This document shows, piece after piece, positions 8,421 through 16,502 of a stretch of DNA of 64,000 bases. Made by a program: the position numbers and the translations under genes. The stretch spans positions 1 through 64,000 of the forward strand of contig QFQY01000003.1 of the NCBI GenBank assembly GCA_003248805.1, in the 5' to 3' direction. Source of the DNA: Chelatococcus sp. (GTDB lineage: Bacteria; Pseudomonadota; Alphaproteobacteria; Rhizobiales; Beijerinckiaceae). The notes below the pieces were generated by a model. It saw nothing but the letters and a program-made list of their open reading frames with translations, was not told the origin of the DNA and searched no databases. Position 1 is the stretch's first letter. The number at the start of each line of letters is the position of its first letter.

Positions 8421-10028
8421 ATGAATCTCGCCGCTCTCCTCCAGGGCCAGAATCTGGCCACGCTGCTCGCGGCGCTCGCCTCCGATGGCGGGCTCGCCGC
8501 CGGCCGCACGGTGGAAGCCCGCCTGCTCTCGGTCGCGCCCGACGGCACCGCCACCGCGGCGGTCGGAGACGCGAAGATCGCGCTCGTGCTCGCCGGCCCC
8601 GAGGCGCGTCAGGCGGCCGTGCAGCCGGGCGCGACGCTCGTGCTGCGGCTGGAGGCGCCGGCCCGGCCCGGCGGCAGCCTTTCCGCCACGCTCGTCGAGG
8701 CGCGCCCGCCTTCAGAGGCCCCGCCCTCCCGGATTCCGCCATCCGGGGTGCCGCCACAGCCTCCGCCAGGCCCTGCGACGCCGGCCACCGTTCAGCCGGC
8801 GCCGTCTCCCGTGCCGGCGATCTCCGCCGTCGCCGGCATCGACCCGGTCCAGAGCCCGGCGGTGCCGGCCGCTCTCCTCCTGCCCCTGGCCGCAGCCGGT
8901 CTCGGCGCTCCGGCAGCCTCGCTCACGTCACGGCCGCTCGGCCCCGCCCCAGCGGCCGTGGCCATCCAGCCCGGCACCGCGCATCAGGTCGCCGCCGCTC
9001 CCCGCATGCCGGGACAGGCCCCGCTTCAGCCGGCCGCGCCGGCCACCGCCTCGCCCCGCGCCGTCGTCGGCCCCCTGCTGGGCGAGGCGCTCGCGCATCA
9101 GGACGGGCTCGCCCCGCTCTTCGCCAATCTGCGCGGCCTGCGGGACGGCGCGATCGCGCTGGCGCTGCCGAAATCGCTGGTCGTGGCGGCCGACCGCCTG
9201 CTCGCCCACGCCGTCCCGGTCGAGCGGCGCCCGGTCACGGCGGCGGCCCTGAAGCAGGCCGTGCGGGATTCGGGCTTGTTCACGGAAGCCCGCGCGGCGA
9301 CGGGCGCGCCGGTGCAGGGCGACCTCAAGACCAGCCTGCTCGCCCTGAGGGAAAGCCTCGTCTCGGTCGTCGAGGCCTTCACGCCGCCTGCGGCCGGCAA
9401 GCCGGACAGGCCGCCCGCCGGCCTTCGACCGGAGCATCGGCCGCAGCCGGCCGCTCCGGACGCGCCCGCTCGCCCGCCCCCTCCCCGCCGCGACGGGCCT
9501 TTGGCGACGCAGCCCGTCGCCGAACCGAGTCTCCATGCGGGCGACGATCCGCTCGCCATCGCGACGACCCTGCTCGACCAGACCGACGCCGCGCTCGACC
9601 GCCTGACCCTCTCGCAATACGCCTCGCTGCCGCCGGAAACGTCGCGCGCCGAGCATGGCCAGCGCTGGCACGCCGAGATTCCCCTCGCGTTCCAGCAGGG
9701 CACGGCGGTGCTGCCGCTCGCCGTGGAGAAGGACCCGCCCCGGCATGACGCGCCCGAGGGCACGGCCCCCCTCTGGCGCATCCGCTTCGCGCTCGATGTC
9801 GAGCCGCTGGGCCCGATGCAGGGCGTCGTCACGCTCCGGAACCGCGAGGTCGGCGTCACGCTCTGGGCGGAGCGAGAGGAGACCAGCCGCCTGCTGCGGG
9901 GCGCAGCGCCGGGTCTGGAGACCGCCCTTCTGGAGGCCGATTTCGACGAGGGGCGCATCGACATCCATACCGGCAGGCCGCAGACGGTCCAGCCGACGGC
10001 CGGCCAGTTCCTGGACAGGCTGTCATGA
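8421..10028 (+). CDS. Flagellar hook-length control protein FliK-like
   Basis: The 535-residue protein has a long proline- and alanine-rich middle (about residues 95-220 and 315-370) that looks disordered. It ends in a compact domain of about 90 residues (RWHAEIPLAFQQGTAVLPL ... RIRFALDVEPLGPMQGVVTL) that matches the FliK C-terminal Flg_hook domain. In FliK this domain contacts FlhB and switches export specificity once the hook is long enough. The next gene encodes an FlhB-C-like protein, which supports the assignment. The start is the ATG at 8421; the open frame extends farther upstream but only antisense to the aldo/keto reductase. No other flagellar gene is in the window. Confidence 0.8.
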   Translation: MNLAALLQGQNLATLLAALASDGGLAAGRTVEARLLSVAPDGTATAAVGDAKIALVLAGPEARQAAVQPGATLVLRLEAPARPGGSLSATLVEARPPSEAPPSRIPPSGVPPQPPPGPATPATVQPAPSPVPAISAVAGIDPVQSPAVPAALLLPLAAAGLGAPAASLTSRPLGPAPAAVAIQPGTAHQVAAAPRMPGQAPLQPAAPATASPRAVVGPLLGEALAHQDGLAPLFANLRGLRDGAIALALPKSLVVAADRLLAHAVPVERRPVTAAALKQAVRDSGLFTEARAATGAPVQGDLKTSLLALRESLVSVVEAFTPPAAGKPDRPPAGLRPEHRPQPAAPDAPARPPPPRRDGPLATQPVAEPSLHAGDDPLAIATTLLDQTDAALDRLTLSQYASLPPETSRAEHGQRWHAEIPLAFQQGTAVLPLAVEKDPPRHDAPEGTAPLWRIRFALDVEPLGPMQGVVTLRNREVGVTLWAEREETSRLLRGAAPGLETALLEADFDEGRIDIHTGRPQTVQPTAGQFLDRLS

Positions 10029-10309
10029 GCGAGCGCGAGCCCCCCGGCATCGCGGTCGCGCTCGAATATGACGGGCACGGCGCGCCGCGCGTCACCGCCA
10101 AGGGCCGCGGGGAGCTGGCGCAGCGCATCGTCGAGACGGGCCGCGAGCACGGCGTCGCGGTCGAGCGCAACGCGGTCCTCGCCCAGGCCCTGTCGACCGT
10201 GGCCCTCGACGACGAGATCCCGGAAGAGCTTTATCGCGCCACCGCGCAGGTGATCGGCTTCGTGCTGTCGCTGCGCGGCGCGCGGCGCCACGACGGCACG
10301 CCATCTTGA
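10025..10309 (+). CDS. Orphan FlhB C-terminal-domain protein (FhlB/YlqH-like)
   Basis: The 94-residue protein matches the cytoplasmic domain of FlhB/YscU beyond its autocleavage site: AVALEYDGHGAPRVTAKGRG, then EHGVAVERNAVLAQAL and DDEIPEELYRATAQVIGFVL. It has no transmembrane part and no NPTH cleavage motif. In enteric bacteria the separately encoded homologue FhlB can partly replace the cleaved FlhB C-terminus in export switching. The start overlaps the stop of the FliK-like gene by four bases (ATGA), so the two are co-translated, which fits the known FliK-FlhB contact. Confidence 0.85.
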   Translation: MSEREPPGIAVALEYDGHGAPRVTAKGRGELAQRIVETGREHGVAVERNAVLAQALSTVALDDEIPEELYRATAQVIGFVLSLRGARRHDGTPS

Positions 10310-11442
10310 ACACGGCCATCGTCGTCAGGCGCCTGCGCCCCGCCGATTATGCGGCGCTCGGGCCGGCCTTCGCCGAGCTCGCGCGGCGAGCCGTCGAGGT
10401 CAATCCGCATATGGCCCCGGCCGCCGTCTGCGCCGCGACGGAGCTGCTCGACGAGGCCGACATCGTCATCCTCGCCGCCTGGCTGAGCGAGGCGCTCGGC
10501 CACGAGCGTCTGGTGGGCGTCTGGGCGCTGCGCCGGCGACGGGACTGGCGCAGCGGCTTCTCGGCCGTCCTCGTCACGCCACTGCTGCCGCTCTACGAGG
10601 TGTCGTCCGTCCCCGTGATCGACCGCGACCATGCCGAGGACGTGGCGACCGCCCTGCTGCGCTACCTCACCGCCTCGCGCGAGCTGCCGAAGACGCTCGC
10701 CTTGCCCCTGCTCCCGGTCGACGGGCCGGGCTTCCCGGCCCTCGCCGAGGCCTGCCGCGCCACCGGCAGCAGCCTGCGCTTCTACGAGCGCTGGCTGCGC
10801 CCCGTCATGCTGCCGGCACCGGGCGACGACACGGAGCGCTATCTGCGGCGCTCGCTGGGCCAGGCCTACAAGAAGCGCATGCAGCAGTTCAGGGCCGTCG
10901 CGCGCCATGGCCTCGTCACGTTCCAGCGCCTGCGCGGAGCTGCCGCCCGGGCCGAGCTCAACGCCTTCCTCGCGCTGGAACTCTCCGGCTGGAAAGGCAA
11001 GGCCGGCACCGCGATCGCGAGCCGCCCCCGCGACGACGCCTATGTCCACCGCCTCGCGGAACGGGCGGCCGAGGCGGACATGCTCCAGATCGACACCCTG
11101 CTGCTCGACGGCAAGCCGATCGCGATCGGCCTGCTGCTCGACTGCGCCGGCACCCGCCATTTCCTCAAGATCGCCTATGACGAGCGCGCCGCCCGTCATT
11201 CGCCCGGCCGCAACCTCGCCATCGCGATGCTGCGCGCTGATTTCGCCGGCACCCCGGCCGTCGTCTTCGACAGCGGCGCCGGCGAGGAGGTCGATCCCGG
11301 AACCTACCCCTGGGGCGAGCGCCGCGCGATGGCGAACGCGCTGCTGCGGATCGGCTCCGACGACCGGGGCCTGCCGGAGGCCGCCGCCTTCGCCCGGATG
11401 TGGCTCCGCCGCCTGCGCTCGCGGCTCAGACGGTCGGATTGA
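10306..11442 (+). CDS. BioF2/CelD-type GNAT acyltransferase
   Basis: The 378-residue protein belongs to the BioF2-like GNAT group (PF13480), often labelled CelD/BcsL. The core is seen at SLGQAYKKRMQQFRAVAR, LELSGWKGKAGTAIASR and LLDGKPIAIGLLLDCAGTRH, followed by KIAYDERAARHSPGRNLAIA, where the acyl-CoA or acyl-ACP site lies. Members acylate sugars or amines in cell-surface polymer synthesis. The substrate here is not evident. TTG at 10306 overlaps the stop of the FlhB-like gene (TTGA), so this gene is the third member of the fliK-like operon. That is unusual company for the family and could reflect a role in motility or surface modification. Confidence 0.78.
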   Translation: MNTAIVVRRLRPADYAALGPAFAELARRAVEVNPHMAPAAVCAATELLDEADIVILAAWLSEALGHERLVGVWALRRRRDWRSGFSAVLVTPLLPLYEVSSVPVIDRDHAEDVATALLRYLTASRELPKTLALPLLPVDGPGFPALAEACRATGSSLRFYERWLRPVMLPAPGDDTERYLRRSLGQAYKKRMQQFRAVARHGLVTFQRLRGAAARAELNAFLALELSGWKGKAGTAIASRPRDDAYVHRLAERAAEADMLQIDTLLLDGKPIAIGLLLDCAGTRHFLKIAYDERAARHSPGRNLAIAMLRADFAGTPAVVFDSGAGEEVDPGTYPWGERRAMANALLRIGSDDRGLPEAAAFARMWLRRLRSRLRRSD

Positions 11443-11495
11443 CCCGCCCGGCCGGCACCGGCATGAGACGGCACTCGTCCCGGGAGCCCCGCGCC

Positions 11496-12041
11496 ATGAC
11501 CGCAACCGCCCGCATCGGCATCGTCACCGTCTCGGACCGCGCCTCGGCCGGCATCTATGCCGACGAAGGCGGTCCCGCGATCCGCGCCTATCTGGAGAAG
11601 GCCCTGACCTCGCCCTGGGAAGCGGTGCCGCGCATGGTGGCCGACGAGCGCAAGGATATCGCCGCCACCCTCGCCGAGCTCGCGGATGCGGAAGGCTGCT
11701 GTCTCGTCGTCACCACGGGTGGCACCGGCCCCGCCCCGCGCGACGTCACGCCGGAGGCGACGCTGGACGTGAGCGAGAAGGAGATGCCCGGCTTCGGCGA
11801 ACTGATGCGGCAGGTCAGCCTCGCCAAGGTGCCGACCGCGATCCTCTCGCGCCAGACCGCCGGCATCCGCGGCCGCACGCTGATCGTCAACCTGCCGGGC
11901 CGCCCGCGCGCCATCGCCGAATGCCTCGACGCGGTGATGCCCGCCATCCCCTATTGCATCGACCTGATCGAGGGCCCCTATCTGGAGACCGATCCTGCGG
12001 TCGTCGCCGCCTTCCGGCCGGGACAGAAGCCGAAGGCGTGA
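11496..12041 (+). CDS. mog: Molybdopterin adenylyltransferase MogA
   Basis: The 181-residue protein carries the MoCF-binding signature TTGGTGPAPRDVTPEATLDV and the MogA-type N-terminus IGIVTVSDRASAGIYADEGG. The late loop RTLIVNLPGRPRAI is typical of MogA rather than the MoaB branch. The enzyme adenylylates molybdopterin before MoeA inserts molybdate. A cytosolic trimer is expected from the family. Start ATG at 11496 (MTATARIG) is preferred because the upstream in-frame ATG at 11400 lies inside the previous gene. It converges with the flavin reductase gene, with a 25-base gap. Confidence 0.93.
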   Translation: MTATARIGIVTVSDRASAGIYADEGGPAIRAYLEKALTSPWEAVPRMVADERKDIAATLAELADAEGCCLVVTTGGTGPAPRDVTPEATLDVSEKEMPGFGELMRQVSLAKVPTAILSRQTAGIRGRTLIVNLPGRPRAIAECLDAVMPAIPYCIDLIEGPYLETDPAVVAAFRPGQKPKA

Positions 12042-12066
12042 GCCAGAGCGGGAACGGCCGTGCCGC

Positions 12067-12708
12067 TCAGCCCTCCCGCCGCGCCAGCCATTCGGCATAG
12101 CTCTCGCGCTTCAGGGTGAAGCGGTCGTTCTGGCGCGCATAGTCCGAGCCGAACAGCCGGCCGACCGGCTTGTACAGATCGGCGGCGACCCGGAGAGTCT
12201 GCGGGTCGACCAGCCCGTCGCGGGCATGCAGCCTGACGACCTCGCCGATCAGCAATTCGCGCGTCGCGCTGAAGGCCAGCGACAGGGTCCGCCTGCATTC
12301 GAGCGCGAACGGCGCCTCCGCGATCCGTGGCGCGTCGACGTCGACGCCCGGCAGGGTCGAGAGACCGGCCGCCTCGATCTCGCTGACCTCGGGCGGGAAG
12401 TCGATGGCGCAGATGTTCATCGCCTCCGCCAGGCCCTCGTCGACGAGATTGACGACGAACTCGCCGCTGGCCGCGATGTGCCGCGTCGTGTCCTTGTGGC
12501 TCTTGTCCGGATGGTGCTGGAGACCGAGCACGACCAGCGCCGGGTCCTCGGAGAAGACGTTGAAGAAGCTGAACGGCGCGGCGTTGACCGTGCCGTCCGG
12601 CGACAGGCAGCTCACCAGCGCGATCGGCCGCGGCACGATGCTGGCGCAGAGCAGCTTGTAGCGCTCGCGCGGCGCGATCTCGGAAAAGGCGATGCTGAAA
12701 TCGGCCAT
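12067..12708 (-). CDS. Flavin reductase family protein (FMN-binding split barrel)
   Basis: The 213-residue protein has the split-barrel flavin-binding pattern ERYKLLCASIVPRPIALVSC, then NAAPFSFFNVFSEDPALVVL, and the strands HIAASGEFVVNLV and ALECRRTLSLAFSATRELL. It resembles the flavoredoxin / DIM6-NTAB group that binds FMN and may reduce free flavin or act as an electron carrier. The neighbours give no partner monooxygenase. ATG at 12708 begins MADFSIAFSE; the longer open frame upstream to 13011 runs antisense through the next gene and is rejected. Confidence 0.88.
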   Translation of the reverse strand: MADFSIAFSEIAPRERYKLLCASIVPRPIALVSCLSPDGTVNAAPFSFFNVFSEDPALVVLGLQHHPDKSHKDTTRHIAASGEFVVNLVDEGLAEAMNICAIDFPPEVSEIEAAGLSTLPGVDVDAPRIAEAPFALECRRTLSLAFSATRELLIGEVVRLHARDGLVDPQTLRVAADLYKPVGRLFGSDYARQNDRFTLKRESYAEWLARREG

Positions 12709-12832
12709 GCGGCGAGCTCCCGGCGCCGCCGGGTTGCGGGCCGGCCGCCTTATCCAGCGTCCGGACGGTTCGCCGCAAGGCGAAACCAGCGCCACCGGAG
12801 CATCGGAAACAGGCAGCCCGGCGATGGCGGGC

Positions 12833-13396
12833 TCAGCCGGCCTGGAGCTCGCGGCCGATCGCCTGCACGAGTTGCAGGCCGATCGGATCGATGCCGGAGG
12901 AATAGCCGCCCACGAGCTGGCCGTCGCGCCCCACCAGATATTTGTGGAAATTCCAGCGCGGCGTCTCGGCCGGCCGCTGCGCCGCCGCCCAGCGATAGAA
13001 GGGATGCGCATCGGCGCCCGTCACCTTGGTCTTCTCCGCGAAGGCGTAGGTCGCGCCATGCGTCTCGCGCGCCGCCTGCGCGATGGCCGCGCCCTCCAGA
13101 GGCTCCTGCCCGCCGAAATCGTTGCTCGGCACGGCCAGCAGCATCAGCCCGCGCTCCCGATAGCGCTGCCAGAGCTGCTCCAGCGAGGCCATCTGCCCGG
13201 CAAAGCCGCAGCGCGTCGCCGTGTTGACGACGAGGACGGGCCTGCCTCGGTAATCCGAAAGCCTGAGAGGGGTGGTGCCCGGCCTGGCGAAGGTGAGCCC
13301 CGTCGGCGCCGCGCCCGCCTGGGCCAGCGCGGGCCTTGCCCCGGCGCAGAACGCCAAGCCGATCAAACCCAGCACGTCACGACGCGGCAGCAGCAT
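12833..13396 (-). CDS. Exported glutathione peroxidase-like thiol peroxidase
   Basis: The 187-residue protein has the glutathione peroxidase catalytic set: C63 in NTATRCGFAGQ, Q97 in NDFGGQEP and W148-N149 in PRWNFHKYLV. Cysteine replaces the selenocysteine of vertebrate enzymes, as is normal in bacteria, where thioredoxin is often the donor. The N-terminus MLLPRRDVLGLIGLAFCAGARPALAQ is a signal peptide with twin arginines, so the mature enzyme probably lies in the periplasm, unlike most bacterial BtuE-type proteins. ATG at 13396 is chosen over 13435 because it puts the signal at the start. Confidence 0.88.
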   Translation of the reverse strand: MLLPRRDVLGLIGLAFCAGARPALAQAGAAPTGLTFARPGTTPLRLSDYRGRPVLVVNTATRCGFAGQMASLEQLWQRYRERGLMLLAVPSNDFGGQEPLEGAAIAQAARETHGATYAFAEKTKVTGADAHPFYRWAAAQRPAETPRWNFHKYLVGRDGQLVGGYSSGIDPIGLQLVQAIGRELQAG

Positions 13397-13448
13397 CACG
13401 GCCTCCCGAAAGCGCCCCTCCGTGACCGCGATCATGACCGAAAGCAGA

Positions 13449-13477
13449 ACGTCCCGCAGCGGGCGGCTGCGGGACGT
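13449..13477 (-). terminator. Rho-independent terminator of the chemotaxis operon
   Basis: A perfect 12-base-pair stem (ACGTCCCGCAGC / GCTGCGGGACGT) with a 5-base loop lies 43 bases beyond the stop of the last cheY. On the minus strand it is followed by TCTGCTTTC, a moderate U-rich run. It closes the block of chemotaxis genes. Confidence 0.75.
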
Positions 13478-13520
13478 CGCATCACGATGGCGAGAGGCGG
13501 GAGGAGCGCCGGCGCCCTGA

Positions 13521-13907
13521 TCAGCAGTCGAGGACCTTCTTCACGCGCACCTCGAGGTCGCGCAGTTCATAGGGCTTCACGACATAGTGGTCGGCGCCGT
13601 TCGTGGTCGCCTCGTCCATCTTGTCGACCGAGCGTTCCGAGGTCGCCATGATGATCTTGATCTGGTTGAGCTCGGGCACGGAGCGGATGGCGCGCAGCAG
13701 GTCGATGCCGCTCATGCCGTCCATGTTCCAGTCGAGCAGCAGCAGGTCGTAGCGCTTGGTCTGCATCTTCATCAGGGCCTCGCGGGCGTTCTCCGCCTCG
13801 TCGATGTCCTGGAAGTCGATCTGCTTCAGGAAGTAGGTCGCGAGCCCGCGCATGCTCTTCTGATCGTCGACCACGAGGATGCGATACTCGCTTCTCGCCT
13901 TTGACAT
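13521..13907 (-). CDS. cheY: CheY-like response regulator (last gene of the che operon)
   Basis: This is a 128-residue single receiver domain. It has D14-D15 in LVVDDQ, phospho-acceptor D59 in LLLLDWNMDG, T89 in IIMATS and K111 in YVVKPYE, so all catalytic positions are present. It is a stand-alone CheY that receives phosphate from CheA and either binds the flagellar switch or acts as a phosphate sink; alphaproteobacteria often have both kinds. It lies 10 bases after cheB and is the last gene before a strong terminator. Another CheY is encoded beside cheA at 21372-21731. Confidence 0.92.
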   Translation of the reverse strand: MSKARSEYRILVVDDQKSMRGLATYFLKQIDFQDIDEAENAREALMKMQTKRYDLLLLDWNMDGMSGIDLLRAIRSVPELNQIKIIMATSERSVDKMDEATTNGADHYVVKPYELRDLEVRVKKVLDC

Positions 13908-13917
13908 TCCGTTCTCC

Positions 13918-15030
13918 TCACGCGGTGCGCAGATGCGGTCGATCGCCGATCAGGTTGCTGACGGCCGCACCGATCTGGTCGAGCGCGACGGTTCTGTCGG
14001 CGGCACCGATCTCGAAGGCCGCTTTCGGCATCCCGTTTACCACGCAGGTTTCCCCGCTTTGGATTAACGTCTCGGCTCCGGCTTTGCGCATGGCTAACAA
14101 TCCGTCAGCGCCGTCGCGGCCCATGCCGGTCAGCAGGATTCCGACGGCGTGCGAGCCGATGCTGCGCGCCACCGAATGGAACATGACGTCCACCGAAGGC
14201 GAGTGGCCGCTCACCAGCGGGCCTTCCTTCAGCACGCAAACCAGCTCGCCGCGCCGCTCCTCGATTTCGAGATGGCGCGGACCGCCGGGCGCGACGACGG
14301 CCGTGCCCGGCTTCAGCCGGTCGCCGTCGGCGGCTTCCTTGACGTCGAGCCCGGTCGCCGAGGCGAGCCTGGCCGCGAACTTGGCCGTATAGCCCGGCGG
14401 CATGTGCTGCACCACCGCGATCGGAATCTTCAGATGGGCCAGATCGCGCATCACCACCTGCACGGCCGGCACCCCGCCCGTCGAGGCGCCGATCGCGATG
14501 AACGAGAAGCGCCCGCCCGCCGGCGCGGGCTCGCGCGTGAGGACGGGGCGCGCGAGGACGGAGGCCGTGGCCGGCTCCCGCGTCGCCTGGCGACCCAGGG
14601 CGAGCATGCGGCGGCTCGCGGAGGCGCGTTGCAGCGCCGCGATCAGGTGTTTCATGAAGCCGTCGAGCGTGTGCGTCACGCCGTCGGGCTTCTCGATGAA
14701 GTCGATGGCGCCGAGTTCCAGCGCCTGGATCGTGTTGTCGGCACCCGGGCCGCCGAAGGCCGAGACGATCAGCACGGGCAGCGGGTCCTGCTTCAGCACC
14801 CGCGCGAGCAGCTTGAGGCCGTGCCGCCCCGGCAGTTCGAGATCCAGCGTCAGGACGTCGGGACGCAGCTCCTGGATACGGTCCCAGCCCTCCTCGGCGC
14901 TTCCGGCGACGCCGATCACCTTGAATCCCGGCGCGGAGTCGATGATCTGCGTCATCAGCTTCTGCATGACGAGGGAATCGTCGACGACCAGCACCTTCAC
15001 CGGGTTGGCCGGGGAGTTCAGTAGGCCCAT
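13918..15030 (-). CDS. cheB: Chemotaxis response regulator protein-glutamate methylesterase CheB
   Basis: The 370-residue protein has an N-terminal receiver (D17-D18 in VVDDS, phospho-site D63 in LTLDLELPG) joined to a C-terminal methylesterase. The esterase triad can be seen in IGASTGGVPA (Ser), VVQHMPPGYT (His) and GMGRDGADG (Asp). CheB removes methyl groups from receptor glutamates and can deamidate glutamines. The ATG at 15030 follows a GGAGG box and overlaps the cheD stop (TGATG); a GTG one codon upstream is possible. It forms the adaptation module with CheR and CheD. Confidence 0.95.
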   Translation of the reverse strand: MGLLNSPANPVKVLVVDDSLVMQKLMTQIIDSAPGFKVIGVAGSAEEGWDRIQELRPDVLTLDLELPGRHGLKLLARVLKQDPLPVLIVSAFGGPGADNTIQALELGAIDFIEKPDGVTHTLDGFMKHLIAALQRASASRRMLALGRQATREPATASVLARPVLTREPAPAGGRFSFIAIGASTGGVPAVQVVMRDLAHLKIPIAVVQHMPPGYTAKFAARLASATGLDVKEAADGDRLKPGTAVVAPGGPRHLEIEERRGELVCVLKEGPLVSGHSPSVDVMFHSVARSIGSHAVGILLTGMGRDGADGLLAMRKAGAETLIQSGETCVVNGMPKAAFEIGAADRTVALDQIGAAVSNLIGDRPHLRTA

Positions 15031-15626
15031 CACCAGACCTCCACTTCACCCGCCACCGGCTGGGTCTTGAGGCGGTTGAGATAGGCGACTTCCTGCTGGT
15101 GCTCGGGATCGCGCGCCGTCGACTGGACATGCTGGACCCAGGCCCGGCCGGTCGAGGGCTGGTAGTGGATGCGCCGCGAGCGCGTCCCGCCGACATCCTT
15201 GGAGACGACCGGAATGCCCTCGCGATGCAGGAATTCGTTCACGAAGGCGATGTTGCCGTCGCCGATCGCCAGCATCGTCGCCCCCGAGAGGACGCGCGCC
15301 CCGCCGAAGACCTTGGCCTCGAGATTGCCGCGCCGGGCGCCGCGCTTGAGAAGGCCGTTGATCAGCACCTCCATGGCCGTGTCGCCATAGCGCTCGCCGG
15401 CGCTGGCGTCGCTGCCGCCGTTGTTCTTCGGCAGGAGGAAATGGTTCAGCCCGCCGACGCCCGCCTGCGGATCGCGCATGCAGACGGAGATGCAGGAGCC
15501 CAGCACGGTCGCGACGATCTCGTCCTTGGCCGTGGTGATCTCGTGCTCGCCCGGCGCGACGGTGATGATCGTCGCCTCGAAACGCGGGTCGAAATAGCGA
15601 CGAGAGGATCGGGCGGCGAGGCTCAT
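15030..15626 (-). CDS. cheD: Chemoreceptor glutamine deamidase CheD
   Basis: The 198-residue protein has the CheD catalytic cysteine in VATVLGSCISVCM (C45) and histidine in GGLNHFLLP (H62). It also has the family's KVFGGARVL and VSKDVGGTRSRRIHYQPSTG segments. CheD deamidates specific glutamines of receptors to glutamates so that they can be methylated. In bacteria that have CheC it also pairs with that phosphatase; no CheC is visible here. It overlaps cheR by four bases (ATGA) and is directly followed by cheB. Confidence 0.95.
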   Translation of the reverse strand: MSLAARSSRRYFDPRFEATIITVAPGEHEITTAKDEIVATVLGSCISVCMRDPQAGVGGLNHFLLPKNNGGSDASAGERYGDTAMEVLINGLLKRGARRGNLEAKVFGGARVLSGATMLAIGDGNIAFVNEFLHREGIPVVSKDVGGTRSRRIHYQPSTGRAWVQHVQSTARDPEHQQEVAYLNRLKTQPVAGEVEVW

Positions 15627-16501
15627 GGCGTTCTCTCGTAGATGGTTCGACCGATCAGGCGCAGGTTGGGATGGGGCTGCGAAAGCGACTCGGAATGCCC
15701 GAGATAGAGAAAGCCGCCCGGCGCCAGCAGCGCGACGAAGCGGTCCAGGATCGAGGCCTTGGTCTGCGCGTCGAAATAGATGAAGACGTTGCGGCAGAAG
15801 ATCACGTCGAACGGGCCGCGCATCGGCCAGTTTTCGATCAGGTTCAGTCGCTTGAAGGCGATCATGCGGCGCAGCTCGTCGCTGACGCGCACCTCGCCGC
15901 GCGACGGCAGCGGCTCGGCCTTGAGCAGCGGCCGGACATCGGACGGCAGGCGCTCGAACAGTTCGGCCGGATAGATTCCGGCCTCGGCACGGGCGAGGAT
16001 GTCGGTGTCGATATCCGTCGCCAGGATCTTGAAGTCGAGATCGCTGCGCGCGCCGATGACGTCGCGGCTCGATGCCGCGATCGTATAGGGCTCCTCGCCC
16101 GAGGAGCAGGCCGCCGACCAGATCCGGATGCGCCCGCGCCGGCCCGAGCGCTCCTGCACGAGCCGGGGCAGTACCTCGCGCCGCAGATGGTCGAAATGAT
16201 GCCGCTCGCGGAAGAAGGCGGTGTGGTTCGTGGTGACGGCGTTGATCAGCTCGGGCAGTTCGCTTTCGGCCGCCGGCGTCTTCAGGAAGGCGCAGTATTC
16301 CGCCACCGAATTGAGGCCGAGTGCCTTGACCCGCCGCGCCAGGCGCCCGCGCGTCATCGCCTCCTTGTGCTCGCGAATGACGATGCCGGCCTGCTCGTAG
16401 ACCAGCTTCGCGATGAAGTTCATGTCCTCGCGCGTCAGCGTGACGTCCGTCATCGCCGGCTGGGAGGGCATGAGGGGGGAAAGGGCAGCCGCTCGCGACA
16501 T
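15623..16501 (-). CDS. cheR: Chemotaxis protein methyltransferase CheR
   Basis: The 292-residue protein has an N-terminal helical CheR domain (LTREDMNFIAKLVYEQAGI) and a C-terminal SAM-dependent methyltransferase domain with IRIWSAACSSGEEPYTIA and FDVIFCRNVFIYFD. It methylates receptor glutamates. The ATG at 16501 has GGAG nine bases upstream, inside the end of the receptor gene. An ATG at 16453 would give a 276-residue form closer to E. coli CheR in length. The preceding receptor gene ends one base upstream and its product ends with a CheR-docking pentapeptide. Confidence 0.94.
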   Translation of the reverse strand: MSRAAALSPLMPSQPAMTDVTLTREDMNFIAKLVYEQAGIVIREHKEAMTRGRLARRVKALGLNSVAEYCAFLKTPAAESELPELINAVTTNHTAFFRERHHFDHLRREVLPRLVQERSGRRGRIRIWSAACSSGEEPYTIAASSRDVIGARSDLDFKILATDIDTDILARAEAGIYPAELFERLPSDVRPLLKAEPLPSRGEVRVSDELRRMIAFKRLNLIENWPMRGPFDVIFCRNVFIYFDAQTKASILDRFVALLAPGGFLYLGHSESLSQPHPNLRLIGRTIYERTP

Positions 16502-16502
16502 C

